Shown here in pieces: positions 24,552-35,330 of a DNA stretch of 64,000 nt. The notes below the pieces were generated by a model that saw nothing but the letters and a program-made list of their open reading frames with translations, was not told where the DNA came from and did no database searches. The stretch is from contig OW799237.1 in assembly GCA_941918925.1 (NCBI GenBank), forward strand, positions 91,795,015-91,859,014, given 5' to 3'. The number at the start of each line of letters is the position of its first letter. Within the stretch, counting starts at the first letter, position 1. The position numbers and the translations under genes are program-made. This DNA comes from Phyto melanocephala. Its lineage: Eukaryota; Arthropoda; Insecta; Diptera; Rhinophoridae.

Positions 24552-24898
24552 TATATCTATATACGTACTTATATACATGTCACAAGTCACAAGCAGAAAG
24601 GCTCTACTAAAATATTTTTAATATTACATATCATAATGTACATATCCTCTTTTCAGTAGGTTTACATGATTTATTTTATGACGTCCAATTTTGGAAGTCA
24701 TTTTTTGTTTGGTAGCAAGAGGTGTAGAGAAGAAAGGGGGGTAGAAAAATAGACATGGTTTCTGTTTTTATGGTTTTTTTTTACACTTTTTTCTGTTCTT
24801 TCTGTTACGTTTTATTTTTATATTCGCATCAACTGAATTGTGCTTTTTGACTGATAAAAAAAAATATTAACAGTAATTAGTTTTTTCGACATTCAAAA
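24552..24898. other. AT-rich spacer
   Basis: No feature recognised. Confidence 0.3.
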
Positions 24899-25107
24899 TC
24901 AAGGCATATTTATTCATCAGGTACTCTTGATTCGCTAGCTGATTATTTTTTTCAACACTTATTTTATATTTCAGCTGTCAAAATGCATAAATAAAAAACA
25001 ATTTTCTCTCTTTTTAATTTATTTCAAATGTCAAACTTCATATATAAAAAATATAAACAAAAAATTCTCTCCGAACTGCAATTACCTGATGAATAAATAT
25101 GCCTTGA
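24899..25107. mobile_element. Short MITE with 25-bp perfect inverted repeats
   Basis: Termini start TCAAGGCATATTTATTCATC and are perfectly complementary over 25 bp. The 7-bp sequence TTCAAAA flanks both ends (24892..24898 and 25108..25114) as a target duplication. Confidence 0.8.
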
Positions 25108-25814
25108 TTCAAAATAAAGAAAATAAAAAATATTAAAAATATAAGTGTAATAGTCTACAATACAAATTAGAAATTAGACGTACAAAAAAACCATCGTATA
25201 AATTTGAGTAGTTTTTGGTAACAACTTCAAAAGGGAATTAAAAAAATGGGACGTCACAAAATTCATCATGTAAATTGGGTGTTTGTTAAATTGCTAATAA
25301 AACAGTTTGTTTTTTTTTTTGATAGTATTGTGTTAAATCATTGAATTACTAAATTTCGTCGAAATTACGTGTTAACGCCTTGCTTCCTGTGACCATCTAT
25401 ATACATATTAACTTATATGTAAATACTTAGTACACCCGATCATCATGATTCATCGTGATTAACTCTGACAAAGTTGAAATTAGCGATAGCAAATGCTGCT
25501 TTTCTTTGGTATCATAGGTATAATAATTTTTAAAGCAAATGTCTTAACTGTCATAAAAAATCAAAGTTAATTTTGGTTTAGAGGCATCCACGTATAAGTG
25601 GGTCCTAAGATAAAAAATTATCGATATTTATTAATGATTTCTTCTATTAACTTATCGACTAATAAAAAAAATGTCGACATGCGTTAGGATTATCAACGAC
25701 ATTTTAATTTACGATATTTTTATACAAATTGGGACTTGATACTGATTTAATATCAAAGATTTATCGTTGAAAATGGCATATTAAATTCGCCACCCGGTAT
25801 ATTTACATAAGTAC
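25108..25814. other. AT-rich spacer
   Basis: No gene or element recognised. Confidence 0.3.
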
Positions 25815-26025
25815 CCAGCAAAAAAATAAATAAAAAATTGGTAGTAGTGCAAAATGAGTTAAATTTTTAAGACTTCTAAATCAATAGTGAAAATAATTAA
25901 TTCTTCATCACTCCCTAAATGCCAAATAATTTGTCATAAATTATGTGTTACATAATGTATTCATCATTATGCAAAATATCTTAAACACTTCACTTCATCA
26001 TCAGTTGAACCCCTGCAAAATCACT
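25815..26025. repeat. Interspersed repeat, copy 2
   Basis: Aligns with 9265..9450. It begins with CCCAGCAAAAAAATAAAT, which suggests a MITE terminus. Confidence 0.4.
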
Positions 26026-27315
26026 CAACCTTTTTTTCGATAAGTACAATCAAATTTACAACCATACAAAACATTTACTAACAATTTTAATTTTTTAAGT
26101 TTTTGTTTTTTACAACCACAATTTAAAACCGTAAATTAAAAAAAAAATTACAACAAAACTATCATAAAAAAAAGGAAAAAGTTATGTATTTTGTAATAAT
26201 ATGCTCTTTTCTATTCACTACTTCCCTCTCACTATCACTCTATCACTAAAAATCTCTTTTGATTACTTTCTTTAAACAAAGAGTTGCCGGAGCCGAAATA
26301 CTTTTACATAGGTATAAAATTATCATAATAAAAAAATACACCTAGTAATTTTTCGAACAAAATAAATAACAAATTTATAGTTATTTGAACTTTTCTTTAA
26401 TTTAATATAACCTAACGGCTTAACTTCAGTTATATGAAGTAATTATTTATTATACTCTATAAATAATTTTTAATTTAAATAATTTAAGAATACCGAAAAA
26501 TTATACCGGTATTTGCCAAGTCTAATGAATTTTCGAAACCAACTACGATTTCATAATCAGCATTCTTTATCGGTATACTAATATTTAATATGAAATTAGT
26601 ATTTATATTTCAATTTAATGAAGTTAGAAAATGGGAAGCATAGTAACGCTGATAATTGTATATAAAAGAAAACATTCAGCTGATTAAACACGAATATCTT
26701 ATTAATCTAACTTGAACGGAATACCAGTCTTAAGCCAAATAATTGACTTAAAATTAAATTAAAAATTAAAAAATTAATACGAGTTTCAATTACGAAATTA
26801 ATATTATTAATAAAAATTTTGTTTTATATTAATATCATTAATTTAATGAAAATTAATAATTCTAATTAAAAAGATATTGCGAGATATATCAATTAATCAG
26901 TTTTAAGAAATTAATTGAAATTAATTTAACTTTAAAAAATTAATTTAATAAATTTAATTACTTCTATAATTGAAGTTTTTATTATACACAAAAAGAATAT
27001 ATGTCTGTAGTATATGTATTTTCATATATTTATTTATTTTAGACGAACATACATACTTATGTACATACGTTTTTAATTACATTTCGGCCATTAATAATAA
27101 GTAGAAAATAATTATGTAATCGGATTTCCAAAAATAATGAGTGGTATTAACAACCCAAACAGAGAAATTTTGTATCGTTAAAATGGCTTGAAAAAAACGG
27201 ATTAGCTATTTACTTAGCTCGTTATTGGACAAAAAGAAATTTTGGCTTTGAACACATCAGATTTTATTAATTCATCTCCTTATTTAATAGGTTAGTTGAT
27301 TATTATTTTTATTAA
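26026..27315. other. Very AT-rich spacer
   Basis: TTAA/ATTAAT-rich sequence with no coding motif. Confidence 0.35.
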
Positions 27316-27484
27316 GGGCCATTATTACAATTTGCCTTTAGTTAAAGTTAGGTTTTTTTGTGCTCGATAAATAGCTTCGCAATTTTGCAGCTTCCATTTT
27401 TTATTGTTATTATTATTAATAATAATAATATTTAATGAATTAAAAATACTGCCTTTAACTAACGGCAAGTTGTAATAATGGCCC
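27316..27484. mobile_element. Small MITE with GGGCCATTATTACAA termini
   Basis: Terminal repeats GGGCCATTATTACAATTTGC and (right end complemented) GGGCCATTATTACAACTTGC, followed by matching TTAGTTAAAG. The total length is 169 bp. Related to the element at 47880..48329. Confidence 0.75.
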
Positions 27485-28960
27485 TCCTAAATCTTTCAAA
27501 AAAAATTTTAACTTTTTATGTTATTTTATTTCTTGTTTTATTTTTCTATTTTTTCCAACTGACAAAAATATCTTTGTTTTTTAAAATATAAAAAAAATAA
27601 TAATTCAAATTTTAAAACAAATTTAATATTCAATTAATCAAGCAATTCGAGAAAGAATTTTTTCTGTTAAACTCATAAATTTTTAACATTTAAAATAAAA
27701 AAGAATTATTTATACTTATTTATTTACATTGTCATGCCTGCAAGAATGTCTATATATGTACATACATACATATATAGGTTTTTTTTTTAGCGATTTTTGA
27801 AGAGAGATAAAAAAAGATTTTTTTTATAATATTTATTATTCAATTTATGAAATGCATAGTTATTAAAATTAAAAAAAATATTTCCTTCATTTAAGATCAG
27901 TGTTCCCTGCGATTTGCTGCTAAATAGATGGCATCACTCCTACCAACAGGTGTTTTATTTATTTTTTTACAAATTAATTCTTATTTCATTCTTATTAAGA
28001 ATTTAAATAAATTGCGCAGTCATCAAATAGAATATTATGTTACTTATTATTCATAGATTTTTTAAAATTTAAAAAGGGCGGATGTTTTGTCTATCTTTTT
28101 GTTGCTTATCTCAAACCATTCTCCTCTTGATACTTAATAAAGAAGGTAAAACAAGAGAATTGAGCCATATGAAAATCTAAAATTTCCTTTTAATAAACAT
28201 CAATTATCAAATTTTTAGTAGATAAACAGCGTTCACACTATAGGTATATTAATATAATAAATAAATTTTTAACTACAAATAACTTAATAGGTACATAGAT
28301 ATGTACATCCATACGTAAATAAAAACCTTCTCTTAATTGATGAGAATGAACACATAATTAATGAGAAACAATTTATCACATAGAATTTTATAACTCAAAT
28401 ATAGAGATGCCAGACTTATTTATAAAAAAAAAAAAAATCTAACAAGTTAAAAACTCTTTTGATCTAATGTGATTTTTGTTACTAGACTTAAATGAGATTA
28501 GTTTTCATAGCCATTAGCAAAAGTGAGACCTCGTAATTACTTATTTGTCTATCTAATAGAACAACAAAAATTTTTTTTGCAAAAGTTTATATGTATATCT
28601 AACGTTGCTTTTTAATTTTTTTTTCTCTATAGTATAAAAATTTATCATGTGATTCATTTTGTCAATAAACATACTCATAATTAAAAATATTTTTATATAA
28701 TTAATTTTTAATAATTTAGTTTGATTATATTTTAAAGTTCATTATATCAAAAAACTGATTAAAACTCATATTAGTATGGCAGCCATGCATAATATATAGA
28801 ATAATATAGAACTTGATTAACATACTGTAAATCAGAGATGGAAAATGTGCAAGCATTTTATTTTAATGTCAAATATTCATTAATAACTTTTTATAATTTG
28901 TATTTTTATTATAATACACATTCATACTAGTATCAAAATATTTAAAAAAATATTGTGTTA
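27485..28960. other. AT-rich spacer
   Basis: No gene recognised. Short TACATA runs only. Confidence 0.35.
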
Positions 28961-29656
28961 CTAGCTGACCCGGCGAACTTCGTACCGCCCTATAATCAAG
29001 AAATATCTGTTACCTTTTTATCTAAATTAAGTTAATTTCTTTATTAGGTATTGCTGTTGATATATTAATAAATCAAAATTATTCCAAAAACAAAGTGTTT
29101 ATTTTCTAATGCTTTATGATACACAATATTCTTAGTTTTATTTTCTGGCGCGTATATAATAGTGTTGTTGGTATTCCGACAAGGGGACCAGGCGACATAT
29201 AACTGGCCATGTGAAAAACATGAATTTGCCTATTCTTTTGTAAAAGTATCAAAATGGTATATCAAAAGTTTCCAACACTATATTAATTGATTAACCTTGT
29301 TGAACAAACACTTCAGAAAAAAACACATAGTACAAATTATCCTGTAGAAACCAATGTGAAAAGTACACTAAGAAATGGTAAATGAATTATGTAAGTATTT
29401 TGTTATTATAACTCCGACCACATACCAACTCCGACCGATATATTTGCAAAGAGCATGTAAACTACGTTTCTTTGTATTAATGTCAATTACGTGAATATTA
29501 CTGCCAGTGACACATTATTATTATTTTCTTACATAAGAACCTTCTCCTAATAATAACAAATACAACAAAAAAAGAATTAGTGAAATCGGTCCAGCCATTC
29601 ACGCGTGATGCCGCGACCAAGGGAAAAAGAGATTCATTTTTATATAGGTATATAGA
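28961..29656 (-). mobile_element. Older Helitron carrying a helicase remnant
   Basis: Minus-strand 5' end TCTATATACCTATATAAAAA and 3' end GTACGAAGTTCGCCGGGTCAGCTAG (given as a motif at 28961..28985), inserted between A and T. About 29104..29225 on the minus strand translates as CFSHGQLYVAWSPCRNTNTI followed by IYAPENKTKNIVYHKA. This is the C-terminal SF1 helicase signature (FSHGQLYVA-SR) of Helitron Rep/Hel proteins. The rest of the protein is gone. Confidence 0.8.
29104..29225 (-). pseudogene. Rep/Hel helicase C-terminal fragment
   Basis: About 37 codons with the conserved FSHGQLYVA and the IYAPENKTKNIVY tail. Cys replaces the usual Arg-containing SR motif (WSPCRN). It explains the origin of the surrounding Helitron copy. 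Confidence 0.75.
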
Positions 29657-30212
29657 TTATGTATGTATATGTACCTATAAAACCACAATTAAGATTGAAG
29701 CCAGGTTACTTTTTTACTAAGGACAAGGAATTCTAAAAATATTTAGCATACTTGATTTTTGAAACCTTAAAATTGCATATCTATTTCGTTTGCAGTAAAA
29801 ACTAAAAAATCTCATTTTTACATGCCTGATAAATATGGATATTGAAGCACTCCTCTCTTTCACTGTTAAACTTCCAGCAATACCTTAAAAATTAGCTTAA
29901 TGCAAATCTTTATGTATGTTGTATATACATACATATATTAACAGTGTTAAATCTCTAAAACATGTCCTAGAAAGGATAAAAAACTAAAAAAAACATAAGC
30001 CGGAAAACACATTGATTTAAAATCAGCTTTTAATTTGAAGTTCAAATACATATTATTTATAGTGGCTCTGTGTTATCTTAATTTTACTCTCGAATGGGGA
30101 GAAACAAATAAAAAATAAAATAATTCAATAAACATGATTATACCAGCATCATTAAACGAAAAAACTGAAGCGCCATACCACAAACATAAGCGAAATTTTC
30201 AAGACTTCATTC
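29657..30212. other. AT-rich spacer
   Basis: No gene recognised. It may include the upstream region of the putative exon that follows. Confidence 0.3.
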
Positions 30213-30882
30213 AGTCTCGTTTTGACGGTTAACGGTGGTGATCATTCATAGTTCGGGTTTAGTTTTTTAACGCTCTCAAGCAACTTTGGCCAAGACTTGT
30301 TTTTTGATTTTTTTAATTTATTATTTTTTCTTTATTTGTTCATTTGGATTGTTTTTGTAGTACTGTGATTCACAAAGCACTGTTGTGTTGTAAAAAAAGT
30401 GCAAAGACCATAAAATTAAAAGAAAAATAAAATAAAACAACAATAAGTAACTGGTTTTTTAGATTTTAAAAGAAAAACGAAAAATAAGTGCAAAAGAGCT
30501 ACTTACAACACAATAACAACAACAACAACATAAAAATAAATTAAGAAAACGAAGAAATATATAAAACAAAGGTGTGATAAAACAAAAAAAATATACATAA
30601 ATGTAGGTACCTATAAGTATAAAAATAATATATATATATATATAAAAAATTTTAAAAAGAAAATAAAAATAATAAATAAATAAATAATTACAAGGTTTAA
30701 TTGTGTTTAAAAAGTAATTGATGCAGCTCATGCTTGTTTGAAATAAATTTAAATAGAAAATAATTTGTAAAATTTTCATTTAACAAAAACCAATTACACA
30801 TCGACATCATCATTACGATCAGTTAACTTGAACCGAAACCAATTTAATAATTACACAAATTGCACTCACACAACGTAAAAGA
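30213..30882 (+). other. Putative untranslated first exon
   Basis: A TCAGTC initiator match at 30211..30216 is followed by AACGGTGGTGATC in the +19..+31 interval, resembling MTE/DPE-type downstream promoter sequence. The exon-like stretch is A-rich with CAA repeats and ends at the strong donor GA|GTAAGTGTG (30883). There is no long reading frame, as expected for a fly 5' UTR exon with coding exons far away. The partner exon is not in view. Confidence 0.3.
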
Positions 30883-31647
30883 GTAAGTGTGTGTAAAACT
30901 GTGTGAGTTTGTGAACAAAAGAAAAGAGTGTAAGTAAAAATATTTAAGAGAATAGGTATAAAATAAAAATTGAATCGTGTTAAATGGATCCACTTTTTTT
31001 TTTGGTAGAAATACAGCCTTAAAAAAACTAACTTAAAATTATTTGCAGAACATTTTCTTTGCGAATATTCGCAAAACCTGGCAGTGAAGATTAACGCACT
31101 TCCATGTTTTTACATTTCAAATAAATACTATGTAGATAAATATAAGTACATATGTATAGGTACCTACCTGCTTTGTATATATTATTTTTTCAACTATCAT
31201 CTTTTTAGAAGAGTCTTAAAAGCAATTGAATTGTTTTTAGTTCAAGGGAAAACAAATAATTGTTTATTGTAATTTTTTAATTTCTTATGATTCGACCTTT
31301 AAATATTAAATCTCTTTTTGACCTCGAGCTTGGAGTTTATTGTAATGTTAGCAAATTAAACGCCAATACACTTCACGACGATGTTTAATACACAGTAAAT
31401 ACTTCGAAATACTAACGAAACCAAGTTTAAAAAGGCTAAGAGATCAATTGTTTGTTTCACAGAGAATAAGCAAGACAACAATTGTTCCAAAAAAACGTTT
31501 GAACTTATTAAAAATCTATCATATGTAATTAAGAATCAAATTTCGTTCGTTAGTAATCGCATCACTTAAAAGAGGCTGCACCGATTTCGCAAACTTTTAC
31601 AAAAAGAATAATAGATCACGCCCATTTTTTTTTAAATTATCTAATAA
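30883..31647. other. AT-rich spacer
   Basis: No feature recognised. Would be intronic if the preceding exon is real. Confidence 0.3.
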
Positions 31648-31906
31648 ATCGATGCCTTACTTCCTCAACCTCGTATATTAAAAAATACGGGTTTGACTTT
31701 TTCATATCAAACGATTGTTTTATGCTTTAACTAAAAAAGATTAGTATATTATTACTACTAATATACATAAATACAATCAAATCCTTAATAATTGCATTTA
31801 AACTTTTAACCAAGCACCGAAGTATACAAATATGAACCGTTTTCTTTTTCTCTCCTGAAAAATTTTATTTTTTAAGATACGAGGTTGAGGGAAGTAAGGC
31901 ATCGAT
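31648..31906. mobile_element. Inverted-repeat element (MITE-like)
   Basis: ATCGATGCCTTACTTCC..CTCGTAT at 31648..31676 is repeated in inverted orientation at 31877..31906 with one base inserted, giving ~29-bp termini around a ~200-bp AT-rich core. Confidence 0.7.
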
Positions 31907-31954
31907 ATGAGATTTTACAATGTTCCTTGCATAGTTATGCTTAAAATTAGTTGG

Positions 31955-32516
31955 AGAAAATAGTAGGCGTGGCATATACACAAGTATACACATGTAGGGG
32001 GAATATCGAAGCAGACCACTACTATCACGGGTCCCTTTTCGACCCCCTTCGCTCCTCAGTGATTTCGTGTTTACCGATCAGTATACCTTCAATCACTGAG
32101 TCCCGCGCCACAACCGGCGTTTGCTCTGGACTAGAAAAACGATTTCACACTGCCGACTGGTGATTGTCGACAATCCTCATCGCACAGTCCTTTGTAATCG
32201 CCAGCATCTCCCTAAGACTAAGGTCCCCCATCGCACTCACACCCAACGTGTGCTTGCCTGTGATCCTCAATCTTACGCTCGCCAACGCCGGACACTCGCA
32301 TACCACATGCGCCGCCGTCTCGGCACCCTCCAGGCACATTCTACAAATATCATCATCCACGATCCGCATCCTCTTCAGATGATATTTGAAGTTACCATGT
32401 CCTGTAATCAACGCAGTGATCCAGCTCATCATACTTCGATTAAAACCGAGTATCTTCACTGCACCCCTGCCAAGTGGCTCCCTGAGCACCATACGAGCCT
32501 GGCAACTTTAATATGA
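31955..32516 (-). pseudogene. Non-LTR retrotransposon 3' end (5'-truncated)
   Basis: The minus-strand frame 32492..32145 encodes the post-RNase-H tail typical of I/Loa-like LINEs: LITGHGNFKYHLKRM, then CRMCLEGAETAAHVVCECP (a CX2C-X8-H-X3-C zinc-knuckle-like motif), then a short C-terminus. Downstream, 32144..31955 reads like a 3' UTR with GGGTCGAAAAGGGACCCGTG and TAGTAGTGGTCTGC. GC content is clearly higher than the surroundings. The reverse transcriptase and endonuclease are absent. Confidence 0.8.
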
Positions 32517-34007
32517 AAAGATCCTTTTATGAGATTTATAGAAAACTATTACGTTTATATCTTAAATCGTTGTGTGATTTTCTTCTATTTGTCTTTATTC
32601 AGCCGAAAATCGATAAGATCGGAGCAGAGGAAGTGAAAACTCTCATACAAAAAACTTATTACATGACATATTTCGGGAACTTTAAAAGTTAGAGTTTTAA
32701 TCCTGGTATAAGACATTTTAATAAGAACTGTTCAATTCATTCTAATAACAAAAAAGGATATAAAAGGGGGCGTGTTAATTTTCATAAAAAAAAAAAACAT
32801 TCGATGTCTTTTCTAAATAAATGTAAAAAATATTTGTTTCAAATTTAGTATGAAATACTTTTGATAACAATTTCAAATTGTAACCAAAAATGGTTAGAAT
32901 CTAAGAACGGGTAGTCACGCCCTCAGACGAATGAAATACTAATACTAGAGAGATACCCATTAGAAATTTGTTTGAAGATCAACAATTTAAACTCGAAAAA
33001 CTTATTAAGCTTCTCACTGTATAGCTTTCAAAAGTATTTAAGTTTAATTTTATTAAAAAAAATTTGGAAAAAGTTCTCTTAACACTTGCTGCTTTGAGTG
33101 TCGTTTAGAAACCTTTCTCGATAAATATTAAGTTCTGTGTATTAGAGTTATTGAAAATTGGATCTCATTAAACGTATTCAATATTACTTCAGAAGTAGTT
33201 CAAGGATTTTTCGAAATTTTCTTGATATACTTTATGTCAAACTGCCAAAATTTGATTCGAAGATTCAGTTATTGGCCAAGACCTTTGCAAATTTAAGTCG
33301 TATTGCAAACAATAAATAACATACTTAATTTGGATTTTCTAAACATTGATATATAGTGTTGTGTTAATTGTCCCGTTCGTCGTAAAATCGACAAAATATA
33401 CAAAAGTACGCAGGATAATGTTGTCTTGTCTTGTCTTGAAAAGCTTAACAAGCTTACAATGCTTTGGATTCCTTTCTTGAGGAACATGGTAGCGTTAAAA
33501 ATTCCGGTCACCTCGCAAATTGTGGGGCGTATCATCTTTAAATTGGACCGGAGCCTATTTGTGGCATATATCCAGGATATACTCAGGGTGAATTGTTCGT
33601 CCTCTTGGACCTGAGTTTACTTCTCATATGAAAAGGTTTCCGGGGTAATGTAAGTCCTGTTTTAAGACAAATCTAAGGGATTATTTTTTTGATAAGAAAT
33701 ACAAACTTGAGAATAGTGCCTGTTTTCTTTACTGAACACTGCAACCTCAGATACCATTTAAGTAAAATCCACATGGAGAATAAGGCCACGTACCATCTTA
33801 TTTTTATTTTTGCGGCTCCCTAGGCTAGAAGAATGATTTTTCTAAAGTATGGATTACTCAAACGTTCATTTGGATTCATTACCACATTGGATACTGGGCT
33901 TTACTATAATCCTTAACATATAGGCAACCTCCTGGCTATACAAAATACTTATTTTTTAGTGGAGGGCATTTGAGCTAATTATCTATACATATAGGTAGGT
34001 AGGTAAG
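32517..34007. other. Spacer, no gene recognised
   Basis: Opposed frames at 33293..33614 overlap each other and match nothing recognised. 33620..33960 has moderate complexity but no open frame. Confidence 0.35.
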
Positions 34008-34166
34008 GCTGGTGCAAAGTTACCCTCACATCTACACTCGGAGACCATTACGGTCCATTGTGACGCCTTAATAGAGAGAAGAATAGAATAAGAATAGAAA
34101 TATTTAGGATAGAAGAGAAAGAGAAGCAGACAATTCCAGAGTCTCCGGCGGAATCGAACCCGCAAC

Positions 34167-35265
34167 CATAGCTGCCAGATTTGACGATTTATCGTCATTT
34201 TGACGATTTTACGTGCTGAAATTAAGTGTTGACGATTTGACGATTTATGCTATGTTTTTGACGATTTTCAAGAATTCAAGTTTGCACCATTTTTCGTTAC
34301 TTTTATATCAACCTTAAACTAAATAAAAATAATTTGTAACGGTTTTTTATGTTATTAATAATAGAACAGAGTGAAAGCGATACATCGATCATTACTTAAT
34401 GTGTTTGTGTGAGTAATTTTTCCACTTTGTACATTTTTAACATAGTATATGCCACATATTATCAACTGATGCCTACAACACGAACAAATATAAATTTGAA
34501 AATGCGTTTAAAACAATTTTAGTTTTTTAAGTAAATTTATTTAAATTATTTAAGTGACAAATTAATATGCTTAAATACTTCAACAAAATGGTAAGTTCTT
34601 TTTAATTATACATTAAAACCTTAAAAATCAAACATTATATTTTCAATAGAAAACCAAGATGATGAAAATTCTAGCAGCTCTTCCTCTGTAAGTAGAAATT
34701 TCATCCATTTCTTATACAAAACTTTGTAGTAGCTAAAATTAAATTTTAATGGTGTTTTTCACAGGTAACCAACAAGAAGAAGAAAATTAAGGAAGACTGG
34801 TTTGCAGATCCAGAAATAAATTTATGGGCTAAAAAGCGAAACGATGTAGTTTATTTTGGCGTTGTGCTCGTCTTACGCTTGCCTAAAGCTACCTTAATCG
34901 GTAGAAACTTTAGAAAAAAATGATTATAATTATTTGTCAATTAGTCTGAATTAGATGCAGCCAATTCATTATTTATTATTTTTTTGTTTTTATATACATA
35001 TTAATATTTATTTTTCGAAATTACTTATAAATTGTATTATATTTATTGTCATGTTCTTAACTTAAAAGGGTCTAATAAAACCATTGATCTCTCTGGATTT
35101 AAAAAGTTTGTTATGTTATGCATTAAATAAAAAATGTTTTGTTTTGAAAAATGCGTTTTCTTTATTTTGACGTTTTTATGACGATTTGAGTAAACTATTT
35201 GACGATTTTGACGATTTTTTTCCCCAAATTAGACGATTTTGTCCCTATTTTATCTGGCAGCTATG
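34167..35265. mobile_element. hAT element, non-autonomous
   Basis: Perfect 14-bp inverted repeats CATAGCTGCCAGAT / ATCTGGCAGCTATG with a perfect 8-bp target duplication CCCGCAAC (34159..34166 and 35266..35273), diagnostic of hAT. Both subterminal zones are packed with GACGATTT (about six left, five right). Inside, 34766..34921 reads KKKKIKEDWFADPEINLWAKK, resembling the start of a BED-like zinc finger (EEWLxDPEFxxWL) found in hAT and domesticated proteins. The following cysteines are missing. Confidence 0.9.
34766..34921 (+). pseudogene. Zinc-finger-like fragment inside the hAT element
   Basis: Follows an AG acceptor-like site and runs about 50 codons to TGA. The segment DWFADPEINLWAKKRNDVVYF matches the N-terminal half of hAT/BED-type domains, then loses similarity, consistent with a frameshift. 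Confidence 0.45.
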
Positions 35266-35330
35266 CCCGCAACCCCCAAACAACTGACTTGTCATTTACT
35301 GACAAGTCCACAGGGGCACTCTATACATAT

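Larger units (their letters stand above)
34008..35330 (-). repeat. tRNA-like SINE split by a hAT element
   Basis: Two parts, 34008..34166 and 35266..about 35330. Joined on the minus strand they contain GCGGGTTCGATTCCGCC, which matches the Pol III B-box (GGTTCGANTCC) with a T-arm-like stem. They are followed by GGAGACTCTGGAATTGTCTG and a TATTCTATTCT-rich tail. No clear A-box was found. Related fragments lie at 23465..23620 and near 36108..36150. Confidence 0.5.

Noticed and set aside
32121..32516. 131-residue plus-strand frame
   Set aside because: Antisense shadow of the LINE tail on the minus strand, which carries the conserved zinc-knuckle-like motif.
34142..34166. Intact tRNA gene at the B-box match
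   Set aside because: No cloverleaf can be drawn, and the sequence recurs as a SINE-like repeat, here split by a hAT element.
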